Positions 17,463 through 26,146 of a stretch of DNA of 64,000 nucleotides are shown here, piece by piece (within the stretch, counting starts at the first letter, position 1; each line of letters begins with the position of its first letter). The translations under genes and the position numbers were made by a program. Under the pieces are notes generated by a model. The model did not search any database, was not told the DNA's origin, and saw nothing but the letters and a program-made list of their open reading frames with translations. Source of the stretch: CAXXOZ01 sp963676435 (GTDB taxonomy: Bacteria > Bacillota > Clostridia > Lachnospirales > Lachnospiraceae); the NCBI GenBank assembly GCA_963676435.2, contig CAXXOZ010000009.1, positions 1 through 64,000 of the forward strand, in the 5' to 3' direction.

Positions 17463-19253
17463 ATGGCTGAAACAATGACAGGGCTAAAAAGAAGTCATAG
17501 ATGTAGTGAAGTTTCAAATAAAAACATAGGTGAAAAAGTTACCCTAATGGGATGGGTTCAAAAGAGGAGAGATTTAGGAAGTCTTATTTTTATTGATTTA
17601 AGAGATCGTTCAGGACTTATTCAGTTGATTTTTGATGTCAAAGATGTTAAAGAAGAAGGTTTTAAAAAGGCAGAAACACTTAGAAGTGAGTTTGTTTTAG
17701 GAGTGGTAGGCGAGGTCTGCAAAAGAGAGGGAGCCGTTAATGAAAACCTAAAAACAGGAGATATTGAAATAAGAGTAACTGAACTTAGGATTTTATCTGA
17801 ATCAGAAACACCTCCATTTCCAATTGAAGAAGGAAGTAATACAAAAGAAGAAATGAGACTTAAATATAGATATTTAGATTTAAGGAGACCTGATTTACAA
17901 AAAAATCTTATTATGAGAAGTCAGGCAGCAGTTTGTGTTAGAAACTTTTTATCTGAAGAAGGATTTTTAGAGATTGAAACACCTATATTAAATAAAAGTA
18001 CACCAGAAGGAGCAAGAGATTACCTTGTTCCAAGTAGAGTACATCCAGGAAATTTCTATGCTTTACCACAATCACCACAGCTGTTTAAACAGTTGTTAAT
18101 GTGTTCAGGTTATGACAGATATTATCAAATAGCCAAATGCTTTAGAGATGAAGACTTAAGAGCAGACAGACAACCAGAGTTTACGCAGATAGATATGGAA
18201 CTTTCTTTTGTTGATGTAGATGATGTTATTGAAATAAATGAAAGACTTTTAGCTAAAATGTTTAAAGATATAATCGGAGTAGATGTAACACTTCCGATAG
18301 AAAAACTTACATATGCTCAGGCTATGGATAGATTTGGTTCAGATAAACCAGATATTCGTTTTGGTCTGGAATTAGTAAATGTAACAAAAACTGTTGAAAA
18401 TTGTGGTTTTGGAGTTTTTACTTCAGCAATTCAGGCAGGAGGAAGCGTTAGAGGAATAAATGCTACAGGTATGGGAAGTATGCCTAGAAAGAAAATTGAT
18501 GGGCTGGTAGACTTTGCAAAAGAATTTGGTGCAAAAGGATTGGCGTATCTTGTAATAAACGAAGACGGAACTTACAAGTCTTCATTTGCAAAATTTATGA
18601 CTGAAGATGAACTAAAAGCTCTTTCAGAAGTTATGGAAGGAAAACCAGGAGACTTACTTTTATTTGCAGCTGATAAGGATGAGATAGTTTATAATGTGCT
18701 TGGCAATTTAAGACTTGAATTGGCAAAAAATATTGATTTATTAAATAAAAACGAGTTTAAATTTTTATGGGTAACTGACTTTCCACTTTTAGAGTATTCG
18801 CAGGAGCAGGGCAGATATGTGGCTATGCATCATCCATTTACAATGCCTTTAGATGAAGATATTCCTTTACTCGACACTGATCCAGGAAAAGTTAGAGCTA
18901 AAGCGTATGATATAGTTTTAAATGGAACAGAGATAGGTGGAGGAAGTGTAAGAATACATCAAAGAGAAGTTCAGGAAAAAATGTTTGAACTCTTAGGATT
19001 TTCAAAAGAAGAAGCTAATGAACGATTTGGTTTTCTGCTTGATGCGTTTAAATATGGAGTACCACCTCATGCAGGGCTCGCATATGGTCTTGATAGATTA
19101 ATTATGCTGATGGCAAAAGAAGATAGCATAAGAGAAGTTATTGCTTTTCCAAAAATAAAAGATGCTTCTTGTCTAATGACTGAAGCACCAGGAGTGGTTG
19201 AAGAAAAACAGCTTGAAGAACTTGAATTGAAAATTAATATTAGTGAAGAATAA
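17463..19253 (+). CDS. aspS: Aspartate-tRNA ligase
   Basis: This class II synthetase charges tRNA-Asp. The 596-residue bacterial-type protein has an N-terminal OB-fold anticodon domain (VTLMGWVQKRRDLGSLIFIDLRD), motif 2 with FRDEDLRADRQPEFTQIDME, the bacterial GAD insertion domain in the middle, and motif 3 GLAYGLDRLIMLM. Whether it is discriminating or also charges tRNA-Asn cannot be told here. The 3' end overlaps the convergent Crp/Fnr gene by 14 bases, and I see no clear terminator between them. Confidence 0.95.
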   Translation: MAETMTGLKRSHRCSEVSNKNIGEKVTLMGWVQKRRDLGSLIFIDLRDRSGLIQLIFDVKDVKEEGFKKAETLRSEFVLGVVGEVCKREGAVNENLKTGDIEIRVTELRILSESETPPFPIEEGSNTKEEMRLKYRYLDLRRPDLQKNLIMRSQAAVCVRNFLSEEGFLEIETPILNKSTPEGARDYLVPSRVHPGNFYALPQSPQLFKQLLMCSGYDRYYQIAKCFRDEDLRADRQPEFTQIDMELSFVDVDDVIEINERLLAKMFKDIIGVDVTLPIEKLTYAQAMDRFGSDKPDIRFGLELVNVTKTVENCGFGVFTSAIQAGGSVRGINATGMGSMPRKKIDGLVDFAKEFGAKGLAYLVINEDGTYKSSFAKFMTEDELKALSEVMEGKPGDLLLFAADKDEIVYNVLGNLRLELAKNIDLLNKNEFKFLWVTDFPLLEYSQEQGRYVAMHHPFTMPLDEDIPLLDTDPGKVRAKAYDIVLNGTEIGGGSVRIHQREVQEKMFELLGFSKEEANERFGFLLDAFKYGVPPHAGLAYGLDRLIMLMAKEDSIREVIAFPKIKDASCLMTEAPGVVEEKQLEELELKINISEE

Positions 19254-19905
19254 AATTATTTTTATTATAAGAAATAAGACCTTCATTTCTCATTTTAGAC
19301 AGTTCGTTTGACATAGCGCTTCTTTCCACAGAAAGGTAGTCAGCAAGTTCCTGACGATTAAAAGGTATAGTAAATGAATTGCTTTCATATTTTATTGATT
19401 GTTCAGAAAGATATGAAAGCAATTTTTCTTTTGTAGTTCTTTTGGTTAGATGTTCCATTTTCCCAGTTAAAGTTACGTTCTTATTTGCAAGTATCTTTAG
19501 CATATTTCTTATTAATGTTGTATGAAATTCACAAGCACTGCTACATGTTGTAATGATTTTTCCATAATCTATAAATAAAACTTCTGTTTTTTCATTAGAA
19601 AGAACATCCATAGTTATTTTATTGTTACCTGAAAAAGAGAATGATTCTCCAAAGAGGTCACCAATACTTATATGAGAAATAATACTTCTGTTGCCCCAAA
19701 AGTCTTCTTTTATAATGTTTATACTTCCTGATAGAATTATTCCGATTTTTGAAACACGGTCTCCTGTTTGGTATATAAATTCATTTTTTTCAAAGGAGTT
19801 CTCAGAAGCAACTAAGCAAGATAGCATGGATTTTATTTGATTTTCATCAATAGTATCAAATAAAGAACATTTTTTTAATATGATATATTTATTTTCCATT
19901 TTCAC
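19240..19905 (-). CDS. Crp/Fnr-family transcriptional regulator (HcpR-like by context)
   Basis: This DNA-binding regulator has an N-terminal cyclic-nucleotide-binding-like beta barrel (about residues 15-120: IYQTGDRVSKIGIILSGSINII and GDLFGESFSF) and a C-terminal winged helix (FNRQELADYLSVERSAMSNELSKMRNEGLI). No cysteine cluster for an Fnr-type 4Fe-4S centre is evident at the N-terminus. It is divergent from a ferredoxin-like gene, with a perfect inverted repeat between them. Clostridial Crp/Fnr proteins in this setting often belong to the nitrosative-stress regulator HcpR and its relatives. That assignment is an inference. GAGGTG precedes the start on the minus strand. Confidence 0.85.
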   Translation of the reverse strand: MKMENKYIILKKCSLFDTIDENQIKSMLSCLVASENSFEKNEFIYQTGDRVSKIGIILSGSINIIKEDFWGNRSIISHISIGDLFGESFSFSGNNKITMDVLSNEKTEVLFIDYGKIITTCSSACEFHTTLIRNMLKILANKNVTLTGKMEHLTKRTTKEKLLSYLSEQSIKYESNSFTIPFNRQELADYLSVERSAMSNELSKMRNEGLISYNKNNFILH

Positions 19906-19911
19906 CTCGTT

Positions 19912-19927
19912 TGTTGTAAAAACAACA
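19912..19927. promoter_or_regulatory. Candidate Crp/Fnr operator (perfect inverted repeat)
   Basis: TGTTGT-AAAA-ACAACA is a perfect 16-bp inverted repeat, 6 bases from the regulator's start codon and upstream of the divergent ferredoxin gene. Its centre is about 46 bases upstream of the expected transcription start of that gene, close to the usual activation site of Crp/Fnr proteins. It could also repress the regulator's own gene. Confidence 0.6.
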
Positions 19928-19930
19928 TAC

Positions 19931-19959
19931 TTTCAAAATATATTAATGTATTATATAAT
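19931..19959 (+). promoter_or_regulatory. Candidate promoter of the ferredoxin-like gene
   Basis: A perfect -10 TATAAT (19954-19959) has only a poor -35 (TTTCAA, 19931-19936) at 17 bases. A weak -35 next to the upstream inverted repeat fits a promoter that needs an activator. Confidence 0.5.
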
Positions 19960-19982
19960 CAAAGTCAAGGAGGGAATAAAAA

Positions 19983-20681
19983 ATGATTAGAAGAATAATA
20001 AAAATTGATGAAGAAAAATGTAACGGTTGTGGAGCATGTGCAATAGCTTGTCATGAGGATGCGATTGGGATGATAGATGGAAAAGCAAAATTATTGAGAG
20101 ATGATTATTGTGATGGCCTGGGCGACTGCCTGCCAACCTGCCCAACAGGAGCAATTACCTTTGAGGAAAGAGAAGCTCTTGAATATAATGAAGAAGAGGT
20201 TAAAGCAAATCAGGCTGCAAAAAAAGCAGCACAATCACAATGTGGATGCCCTGGTGAAAGCCCAAAAGCAATAACTAGAGACTCAGAAAAAAAAGAAGAG
20301 CAGTCACACTTAGTTGAAAGTCAGCTTAGACAATGGCCAGTACAAATAAAACTAGCACCAGTTAATGCCTCATATTTTAATGGAGCTAATTTATTAATAG
20401 CAGCTGATTGTACAGCATATGCTTATGGGGATTTTCATAATGAATTTATAAAAAATAAGGTTACATTGATCGGCTGTCCAAAGCTTGATGAAACAGACTA
20501 CTCGGAAAAGCTTACTGAAATTATAAAAAATAATGAAATTAAAAGTGTTACTGTTGTAAGAATGGAAGTACCTTGTTGTGGAGGAATTGAATATGCAGTT
20601 AAGACTGCTCTTCAAAACAGTGGTAAATTCTTACCATGGCAAATAATTACAATTAGTACTGATGGTAAAATACTAGACTAA
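19983..20681 (+). CDS. Two-cluster 4Fe-4S ferredoxin-domain protein
   Basis: This is an electron-transfer or redox-sensing protein of 232 residues. The N-terminal 60 residues hold two 4Fe-4S motifs: CNGCGACAIAC followed by CHEDAI, and a second, less regular CDGLGDCLPTCPTGAI. A linker with QCGCPGESPKA follows, and then a C-terminal domain of about 120 residues with LIAADCTAYAYGDFH, LIGCPKLDE and EVPCCGGIEYAV. Proteins of this layout often sit beside hcp (hybrid cluster protein) and a Crp/Fnr regulator in Clostridia. Here hcp is not adjacent. The ribosome site AGGAGG is strong. A terminator follows. Confidence 0.86.
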   Translation: MIRRIIKIDEEKCNGCGACAIACHEDAIGMIDGKAKLLRDDYCDGLGDCLPTCPTGAITFEEREALEYNEEEVKANQAAKKAAQSQCGCPGESPKAITRDSEKKEEQSHLVESQLRQWPVQIKLAPVNASYFNGANLLIAADCTAYAYGDFHNEFIKNKVTLIGCPKLDETDYSEKLTEIIKNNEIKSVTVVRMEVPCCGGIEYAVKTALQNSGKFLPWQIITISTDGKILD

Positions 20682-20695
20682 TGATTATTAAAAAA

Positions 20696-20727
20696 TTGCT
20701 CTATGTTCTTATAGAGTAGTTTTTTTG
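20696..20727 (+). terminator. Intrinsic terminator after the ferredoxin-like gene
   Basis: A 6-bp core stem CTCTAT/ATAGAG with a 6-base loop is followed by TAGTTTTTTT. The stem is short but the T run is long. Confidence 0.65.
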
Positions 20728-20788
20728 ATTTATAGAATGTACAAATTTTTAAAAAATAAATTTATATATTCTAATATTTACTTTTATA

Positions 20789-20797
20789 TGATATAAT
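20789..20797 (+). promoter_or_regulatory. Extended -10 promoter for glyA
   Basis: TGATATAAT is a perfect extended -10 (TGn-TATAAT). The -35 region (TTCTAA at 17 bases) is poor, as is common with extended -10 promoters. The leader to the glyA start is about 40 bases. Confidence 0.5.
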
Positions 20798-20842
20798 GTA
20801 TCAAATTGTGATTAGGATTAAAGATTAGTTGGAGGAAAAAAG

Positions 20843-22081
20843 ATGTATTCATTTGACAATGTAATGGCTTATGACCCTGAAGTAGCAAAAGCCATGCTAA
20901 ACGAAATAGACAGACAGAACAGCCATATAGAGCTTATAGCGTCTGAGAACTTTGTGAGTAAAGAGGTTATGGCAACTATGGGTTCGCCGTTAACAAATAA
21001 ATATGCAGAAGGTTATCCTGGAAAAAGATATTATGGTGGATGTGAATATGTAGATGTCGTGGAGACCCTTGCTATAGAAAGAGTGAAAGAACTTTTTGGA
21101 TGTGAATATGCAAATGTTCAACCACACTCAGGTGCACAGGCAAATATGGCAGTATTTTTTGCAATGGTTAAACCAGGAGATACAGTTTTAGGTATGGATC
21201 TCGGACATGGAGGACATTTAAGTCATGGAAGTAAGGTTAACATGTCTGGAAAATATTTTAAATCTGAATTCTATGGAGTAAATGAAGAAGGATATATAGA
21301 TTACGAAGCAGTTCTTGCGAAAGCAAAAGAATGTAAGCCGAAATTAATTATTGCAGGTGCAAGTGCATATGCAAGAAAAATAGATTTTAAAAAATTCAGA
21401 GAAATAGCTGATGAAGTAGGAGCATACTTAATGGTAGATATCGCTCATATTGCAGGTCTTATTGCAGGTGGTGAGCATGAAAGTCCAATTCCATATGCTC
21501 ATGTTACTACATCTACAACACATAAAACATTAAGAGGTCCTAGAGGTGGAATGATTCTTTCTAGCAATGAAATGCAGGAAAAATTCAACTTTAATAAAGC
21601 TGTATTTCCAGGAATTCAAGGTGGACCATTGATGCATGTCATAGCTGCTAAAGCTGTATGCTTTAAAGAAGCTCTAGATCCAAGTTTTAAAACATATGCA
21701 AAAAATGTTGTAGCAAACGCTTCTGCACTTGCAAATGGTTTAATGAACAGAGGATTTCATATTTTCTCAGGTGGAACAGATAATCACCTTATGCTTGTGG
21801 ATTTGAGAAATTTAGGAATATCAGGTAAAGATTGTGAAGAAATGCTAGATGTTGCTAATATAACATGCAATAAAAATTCTATTCCAAATGATCCTGCGTC
21901 AGCAAATGTTACAAGTGGAATTAGATTGGGTACTGCAGCAGTAACCTCAAGAGGAATGAATGCTGAGGATATGGATGTGATAGCAGAAGCAATATCAATC
22001 CTTGTAAAAGATAATGCAAACAAAGATAAAGCAATGGCTTTGGTAAAATCGTTAACAGATAAGTATCCATTATATAGATAG
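20843..22081 (+). CDS. glyA: Serine hydroxymethyltransferase
   Basis: This PLP enzyme interconverts serine and glycine and loads tetrahydrofolate with a one-carbon unit. The 412-residue protein shows the N-terminal IELIASENFVS, the YPGKRYYGGCEYVD substrate region, and the PLP-lysine motif TTSTTHKTLRGPRGG. It also has the C-terminal TSGIRLGTAAVTSRGM. The length is standard. A TTGGAGGAAAAA ribosome site precedes the ATG. It is a single-gene unit bounded by terminators. It links in function to the folate genes at 40.6-43.3 kb and the serine genes at 30-32 kb. Confidence 0.96.
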   Translation: MYSFDNVMAYDPEVAKAMLNEIDRQNSHIELIASENFVSKEVMATMGSPLTNKYAEGYPGKRYYGGCEYVDVVETLAIERVKELFGCEYANVQPHSGAQANMAVFFAMVKPGDTVLGMDLGHGGHLSHGSKVNMSGKYFKSEFYGVNEEGYIDYEAVLAKAKECKPKLIIAGASAYARKIDFKKFREIADEVGAYLMVDIAHIAGLIAGGEHESPIPYAHVTTSTTHKTLRGPRGGMILSSNEMQEKFNFNKAVFPGIQGGPLMHVIAAKAVCFKEALDPSFKTYAKNVVANASALANGLMNRGFHIFSGGTDNHLMLVDLRNLGISGKDCEEMLDVANITCNKNSIPNDPASANVTSGIRLGTAAVTSRGMNAEDMDVIAEAISILVKDNANKDKAMALVKSLTDKYPLYR

Positions 22082-22093
22082 ATAAAGATAATG

Positions 22094-22130
22094 AAAAGCA
22101 CTGGCTCATAAGAATCAGTGCTTTTTTTAA
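22094..22130. terminator. Bidirectional terminator between glyA and aroC
   Basis: A 10-bp stem AAAAGCACTG/CAGTGCTTTT with a 12-base loop ends in a run of T on the plus strand and has AAAA on its left, so it can serve both convergent genes. Confidence 0.8.
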
Positions 22131-22138
22131 TCATTTAT

Positions 22139-23188
22139 TTAATTATAATATACTTTTATTAAGTTATCTAATTTTGAACTCATTCCAATAAGCATCATGT
22201 CCAGTAGCGTTATTGCAACCATCGACTCTACAACGACTATTGCTCTAGGTACTATTATAGGGTCATGTCTTCCTTTTATAGTTAGTTCAATATTTTCTCC
22301 AGATTTATTAACACTGCTCTGTGGTTTATAAATTGAAGGAGTTGGTTTAAAATGTGCTCTTAATATTATATCTGAATTATCTGATATACCACCAAGTACA
22401 CCTCCAGAATGATTTGTTACTTTACCGATTTTGCCATCTGAAACTTGAAACGCATCATTGTTTTTTGAACCTATACTTGATGAAGACATAATTCCATCAC
22501 CTATTTCAAAAGCTTTTACTGCACCTATTGACATGATAGCTTTAGATAAATTAGCATCAAGTTTATCAAAAACTGGTTCACCTACTCCAGCTGGAAGTCC
22601 TTTGACTACGCACTCGATAATTCCGCCTACTGAGTCGCCTTCATTTCTTTTTGAATCCAGCATACCTTTAACAGCATCGTTTAAATTTCCATCAGAAAGA
22701 GGAATACCACCAATTTCTTTAGCATAAGTAAAAATATTTATATCAAGTTGCTTTAATATCTTTGAAGCGATAGCTCCTGCAGCAACTCTTCCTATAGTTT
22801 CTCGTCCAGAAGAACGTCCACCACCCCTATAGTCTCTAAATCCATATTTCATATCAAAAGAAAAATCTGCATGACCTGGTCTGTACGAATCAGCAATATT
22901 TCCATAGTCAGTAGAGTGATGATCTTTATTATGAACCATCAATGAAATAGGAGTACCAGTAGTCATACCTTTGAAGACTCCGGAGAGAATATTGACTTTA
23001 TCATCTTCATTTCTAGTTGTTGAATATTCTGATGAACCAGGTTTTCTTCTATCTAAGTATTCCTGTATATCATTTTCATCTAGTAAAAGTCCTGCGGGAC
23101 ATCCGTCAATTACTACTCCAACAGCTTTCCCATGAGATTCTCCCCATGTGGTTATTTTAAATATTGTTCCCAAATTTGAACCAGCCAT
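22139..23188 (-). CDS. aroC: Chorismate synthase
   Basis: This enzyme carries out the last step of the shikimate pathway, from EPSP to chorismate, and needs reduced flavin. The 349-residue protein has the three family signatures in order: GESHGKAVGVVIDGCPAG near the N-terminus, the mid-protein RPGHADFSF and RGGGRSSGRET segments, and the C-terminal GRHDPIIVPRAIVVVESMVA. Its product feeds pheA at 9.07 kb, but no other shikimate gene is adjacent. It lies 40 bases downstream of the helicase gene and may be co-transcribed with it. Confidence 0.95.
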   Translation of the reverse strand: MAGSNLGTIFKITTWGESHGKAVGVVIDGCPAGLLLDENDIQEYLDRRKPGSSEYSTTRNEDDKVNILSGVFKGMTTGTPISLMVHNKDHHSTDYGNIADSYRPGHADFSFDMKYGFRDYRGGGRSSGRETIGRVAAGAIASKILKQLDINIFTYAKEIGGIPLSDGNLNDAVKGMLDSKRNEGDSVGGIIECVVKGLPAGVGEPVFDKLDANLSKAIMSIGAVKAFEIGDGIMSSSSIGSKNNDAFQVSDGKIGKVTNHSGGVLGGISDNSDIILRAHFKPTPSIYKPQSSVNKSGENIELTIKGRHDPIIVPRAIVVVESMVAITLLDMMLIGMSSKLDNLIKVYYN

Positions 23189-23228
23189 ATTATTATCAAC
23201 TCCATAAAGTTTTTTATATTATAACATA

Positions 23229-24809
23229 TTATTTAGCGTTTGCGGGCTCAATATTAATTGATTTACCTCTGATTTTAACATTTTTCATGGCCTTTAAAAC
23301 ATTTGGTGCGAATTCTACAGGTACTTCGACAAAAGTATATTTATCATGAACATCAATTGCACCAACTAAGTTACCAGGCATTCCGCTTTCTCCAGCTATT
23401 GCTCCTAAAATATTTCCTGGTGTGATTTTTTGATTCTTTCCTATATTAATAAATAGTCTTACCATACCAGTTTCAGCTCCAGTATTGTCAAAAGAAAATT
23501 CAGATGCATTATCTACTTCTTTTTCATTTTGAGAGGTATTCATCTTTAAGAAAGCAGCTGCAATGTCTAGAGTAGTGTAGTCACAGTCATTTGCTTTCTT
23601 TTCAACTATATTAATCATTTCTGTTAAATCATTTTCGGATATAATTTCAGAAACTACTTCAAAAAGTTTATCTATTCTTGTGTTTTTAATATCGTCAATT
23701 GTAGGTATAGGTCTTGCAATTATTTTGGTTTTGCAATACCTTTGAATATCTTTTAGTTTGTATACTTCTTTACCTATTACAAAAGAAAACGCAACACCTG
23801 ATTTTCCAGCACGACCAGTTCGGCCTATTCTATGCACATAATACTCATCATCCTGTGGTAAATCATAATTGAAAACAGCATCAACATTATCCACATCTAT
23901 ACCTCTTGCAGCAACATCTGTAGCAACAAGGATTTCAGTAGTTCCTCTTCTAAAACCATTCATTACCCTGTCTCTTTGAGACTGTTTTAAGTCACCATGA
24001 AGACCTTCTGCAAAATATCCTCTTCCTTTTAGAGATTCTACAAGTTCATCAACACGTTTTTTTGTGTTACAAAATATTACAGAAAGCTTTGGATTATGAA
24101 TATCTAATAAGCGTGTTAGAACTTCTTCTTTATTTTTAGGTCTTACTTCATAATAATACTGTTCAATATTTTTAACTGTAAGCTCTTTTTTTACAACCTT
24201 TATTGTTTTTGCATTCTTTTGATATGTTCTTGCGATTTGTAATATAGCTTTAGGCATTGTTGCAGAGAATAAAATTGTTTGTCTTTCTTCTGGTGTTTCT
24301 TTTAAAACTGTTTCTATGTCTTCTCTAAATCCCATGTTTAACATTTCATCTGCTTCATCAAGAATAATATTTTTTAAGTTGTCAAGTTTTAGTGTTTTTC
24401 TCCTCATATGGTCCATAACTCGCCCTGGTGTCCCTATGACTATCTGTGTTCCACTTTTTAAAGACTTTATCTGTTTAACAATTTCTTGACCACCGTATAT
24501 AGGTAGTATTTTTATTCCTGGCATGAATCTTGCCAATTTTCTAAATTCTTCAGCTACCTGTATTGCAAGTTCCCTAGTAGGGCAAAGTATAAGCGACTGA
24601 AGGTTTTTATCTTTAGGATCAAGCTTTTCTAAAACAGGTATTCCAAAAGCAGCAGTTTTTCCAGTTCCTGTTTGAGCTTGACCTATTATATCAATTCCAC
24701 TTAATATTTCAGGTATAGCTTCTGTTTGGATGGGTGAAGCTTCTTCAAACCCCATTTCTTCTATACCTTTAAGCAGTTTTTCGTTTATTTCTAGTTCCTC
24801 AAATCTCAT
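23229..24809 (-). CDS. DEAD-box RNA helicase with DbpA-type RNA-binding domain
   Basis: This ATP-dependent RNA helicase of the CsdA/DeaD-CshA group probably acts in ribosome assembly, RNA turnover or cold adaptation. All core motifs are visible: the Q motif with SPIQTEAIP, AQTGTGKTAAF (motif I), PTRELA, LDEADEML (II), FSATMP (III), ATDVAARGIDVD and HRIGRTGRAGKSG (VI). The C-terminal part (about residues 450-526) is a DbpA-like RNA-binding domain (RLFINIGKNQKITPGNILGAI), which often targets structured rRNA. The 5' leader of about 90 bases holds a terminator-like hairpin. The ribosome site is GAAAGGAA. Confidence 0.93.
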   Translation of the reverse strand: MRFEELEINEKLLKGIEEMGFEEASPIQTEAIPEILSGIDIIGQAQTGTGKTAAFGIPVLEKLDPKDKNLQSLILCPTRELAIQVAEEFRKLARFMPGIKILPIYGGQEIVKQIKSLKSGTQIVIGTPGRVMDHMRRKTLKLDNLKNIILDEADEMLNMGFREDIETVLKETPEERQTILFSATMPKAILQIARTYQKNAKTIKVVKKELTVKNIEQYYYEVRPKNKEEVLTRLLDIHNPKLSVIFCNTKKRVDELVESLKGRGYFAEGLHGDLKQSQRDRVMNGFRRGTTEILVATDVAARGIDVDNVDAVFNYDLPQDDEYYVHRIGRTGRAGKSGVAFSFVIGKEVYKLKDIQRYCKTKIIARPIPTIDDIKNTRIDKLFEVVSEIISENDLTEMINIVEKKANDCDYTTLDIAAAFLKMNTSQNEKEVDNASEFSFDNTGAETGMVRLFINIGKNQKITPGNILGAIAGESGMPGNLVGAIDVHDKYTFVEVPVEFAPNVLKAMKNVKIRGKSINIEPANAK

Positions 24810-24832
24810 TAATTAATTCCTTTCTTGAGCAT

Positions 24833-24859
24833 AAAAAAAGCTCCAACTATAGTTAAAGC
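24833..24859 (-). terminator. Terminator-like hairpin in the helicase leader (possible attenuator)
   Basis: Read on the minus strand, an 8-bp stem (GCTTTAAC with GTTGGAGC, two G-T pairs) closes a TATA loop and is followed by TTTTTTT. It lies 24-50 bases before the helicase start and downstream of its promoter. No other gene ends here, so it may be a regulated leader terminator. An upstream AGTTAAA (24881-24887) could pair with TTTAACT of the left arm and open the hairpin. Confidence 0.5.
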
Positions 24860-24908
24860 ATACAAACTGATTTATATAAATTTAACTTGATTTATTCACA
24901 ACTTTCGA

Positions 24909-24937
24909 ATTATAACATAAAACAAATTAATTTGCAA
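24909..24937 (-). promoter_or_regulatory. Promoter of the DEAD-box helicase gene
   Basis: On the minus strand, TTGCAA (24932-24937), a 17-base spacer and a perfect TATAAT (24909-24914). The -35 hexamer is its own complement and is shared with the divergent tgt promoter. Confidence 0.6.
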
Positions 24938-24959
24938 ATATAATAAAATGTGTTAGAAT
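24932..24959 (+). promoter_or_regulatory. Promoter of the tgt-yajC unit
   Basis: On the plus strand, TTGCAA (24932-24937), a 16-base spacer and TAGAAT (24954-24959). The start codon of tgt is about 43 bases further on. Confidence 0.5.
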
Positions 24960-25002
24960 GCTTCATATATAAATAAAACCAATAGATAAGCAGGGAAAAT
25001 TA

Positions 25003-26124
25003 ATGTATAAAATATTAAATACAGATGGAAATGCAAAAAGAGGTGAACTTACTACAGTTCATGGTAAGATACAAACACCGGTTTTCATGAATGTAGGAAC
25101 AGCAGCGGCTATAAAAGGCGGGGTATCTACTCAGGATTTAAATGGTATAAAAACTCAGGTACAACTTTCAAACACATATCATTTACATTTAAGACCGGGT
25201 GATCAGGTTGTAAAAAAAATGGGTGGATTACAAAAATTTATGGTATGGGACAAACCTATATTAACAGATTCAGGTGGCTTTCAGGTGTTTTCCTTATCCA
25301 GTTTAAGGAAGATAAAAGAAGAGGGAGTTTATTTTAGTTCCCATATAGATGGAAGAAAGATTTTTATGGGGCCGGAAGAAAGTATGCAGATTCAATCTAA
25401 TCTTGCATCAACAATAGCAATGGCATTTGATGAATGTCCTTCAAGTAAAGCTGATGAAAAATATGTACAGGATTCTGTAGATAGAACCACTAGATGGCTT
25501 AAAAGGTGTCAGGATGAAATGAAAAGACTAAATTCATTAGAAGACACTATTAATAAGGAACAAATACTTTTTGGAATTAATCAAGGAGCAATATTTGAAA
25601 ATATTAGAATAGAACATGCTAAACAAATAGCAGAACTTGACCTGGCAGGCTATGCCATAGGTGGTCTGGCTGTTGGAGAAACACATGATGAAATGTATAG
25701 GATATTAGATGCAGTTATACCACACTTACCAAAGGATAAACCTACTTATTTAATGGGCGTTGGTACACCAGCAAATATCCTAGAAGGAATTGAAAGAGGA
25801 GTAGACTTTTTTGACTGCGTATATCCTACGAGAAATGGTAGGCATGGACACCTATATACAAATCAAGGAAAGATAAATCTATTTAATGCAAAATATGAGT
25901 TAGATGAAAGACCGATTGAAGAAGGATGTGATTGTCCAACTTGTAAATTCTATAGTCGTTCTTATATAAGGCACCTGTTAAAAGCAAAAGAAATGCTAGG
26001 AATGAGATTATGTGTATTGCATAATTTGTATTTCTATAATACAATGATGGAAGAGGCGAGAGAAGCAATAGAAAATAATTCTTTCGCGAAATATAAAAAG
26101 CAAAAGCTTGAAGCATATATATAA
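25003..26124 (+). CDS. tgt: tRNA-guanine(34) transglycosylase
   Basis: This enzyme swaps guanine-34 for preQ1 in the anticodon of tRNAs for Asp, Asn, His and Tyr, on the path to queuosine. Visible are the LSNTYHLHLRPG motif, the catalytic DSGGFQVFSLSSL, the GGLAVGE pocket, the second aspartate motif GVDFFDCVYPTRNGRHG, and the zinc site CDCPTCKFYSRSYIRHL with a downstream His. Length is 373 residues, as usual. It is followed after 22 bases by yajC, a common pairing. The promoter overlaps that of the divergent helicase. Confidence 0.95.
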   Translation: MYKILNTDGNAKRGELTTVHGKIQTPVFMNVGTAAAIKGGVSTQDLNGIKTQVQLSNTYHLHLRPGDQVVKKMGGLQKFMVWDKPILTDSGGFQVFSLSSLRKIKEEGVYFSSHIDGRKIFMGPEESMQIQSNLASTIAMAFDECPSSKADEKYVQDSVDRTTRWLKRCQDEMKRLNSLEDTINKEQILFGINQGAIFENIRIEHAKQIAELDLAGYAIGGLAVGETHDEMYRILDAVIPHLPKDKPTYLMGVGTPANILEGIERGVDFFDCVYPTRNGRHGHLYTNQGKINLFNAKYELDERPIEEGCDCPTCKFYSRSYIRHLLKAKEMLGMRLCVLHNLYFYNTMMEEAREAIENNSFAKYKKQKLEAYI

Positions 26125-26146
26125 TTAATTAGGAGGAAAGACAAAG

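Noticed and set aside
20682..20842. Glycine riboswitch or other structured RNA before glyA
   Set aside because: The 160-base gap contains a terminator and an extended -10 promoter. The remaining leader of about 40 bases is too short for a glycine riboswitch.
24810..24842. GAGC...GCTC hairpin nearest the helicase start as the regulatory structure
   Set aside because: It has only a 4-bp stem with an A/T-rich loop. The 8-bp stem at 24840-24859 next to the T run is the stronger candidate.
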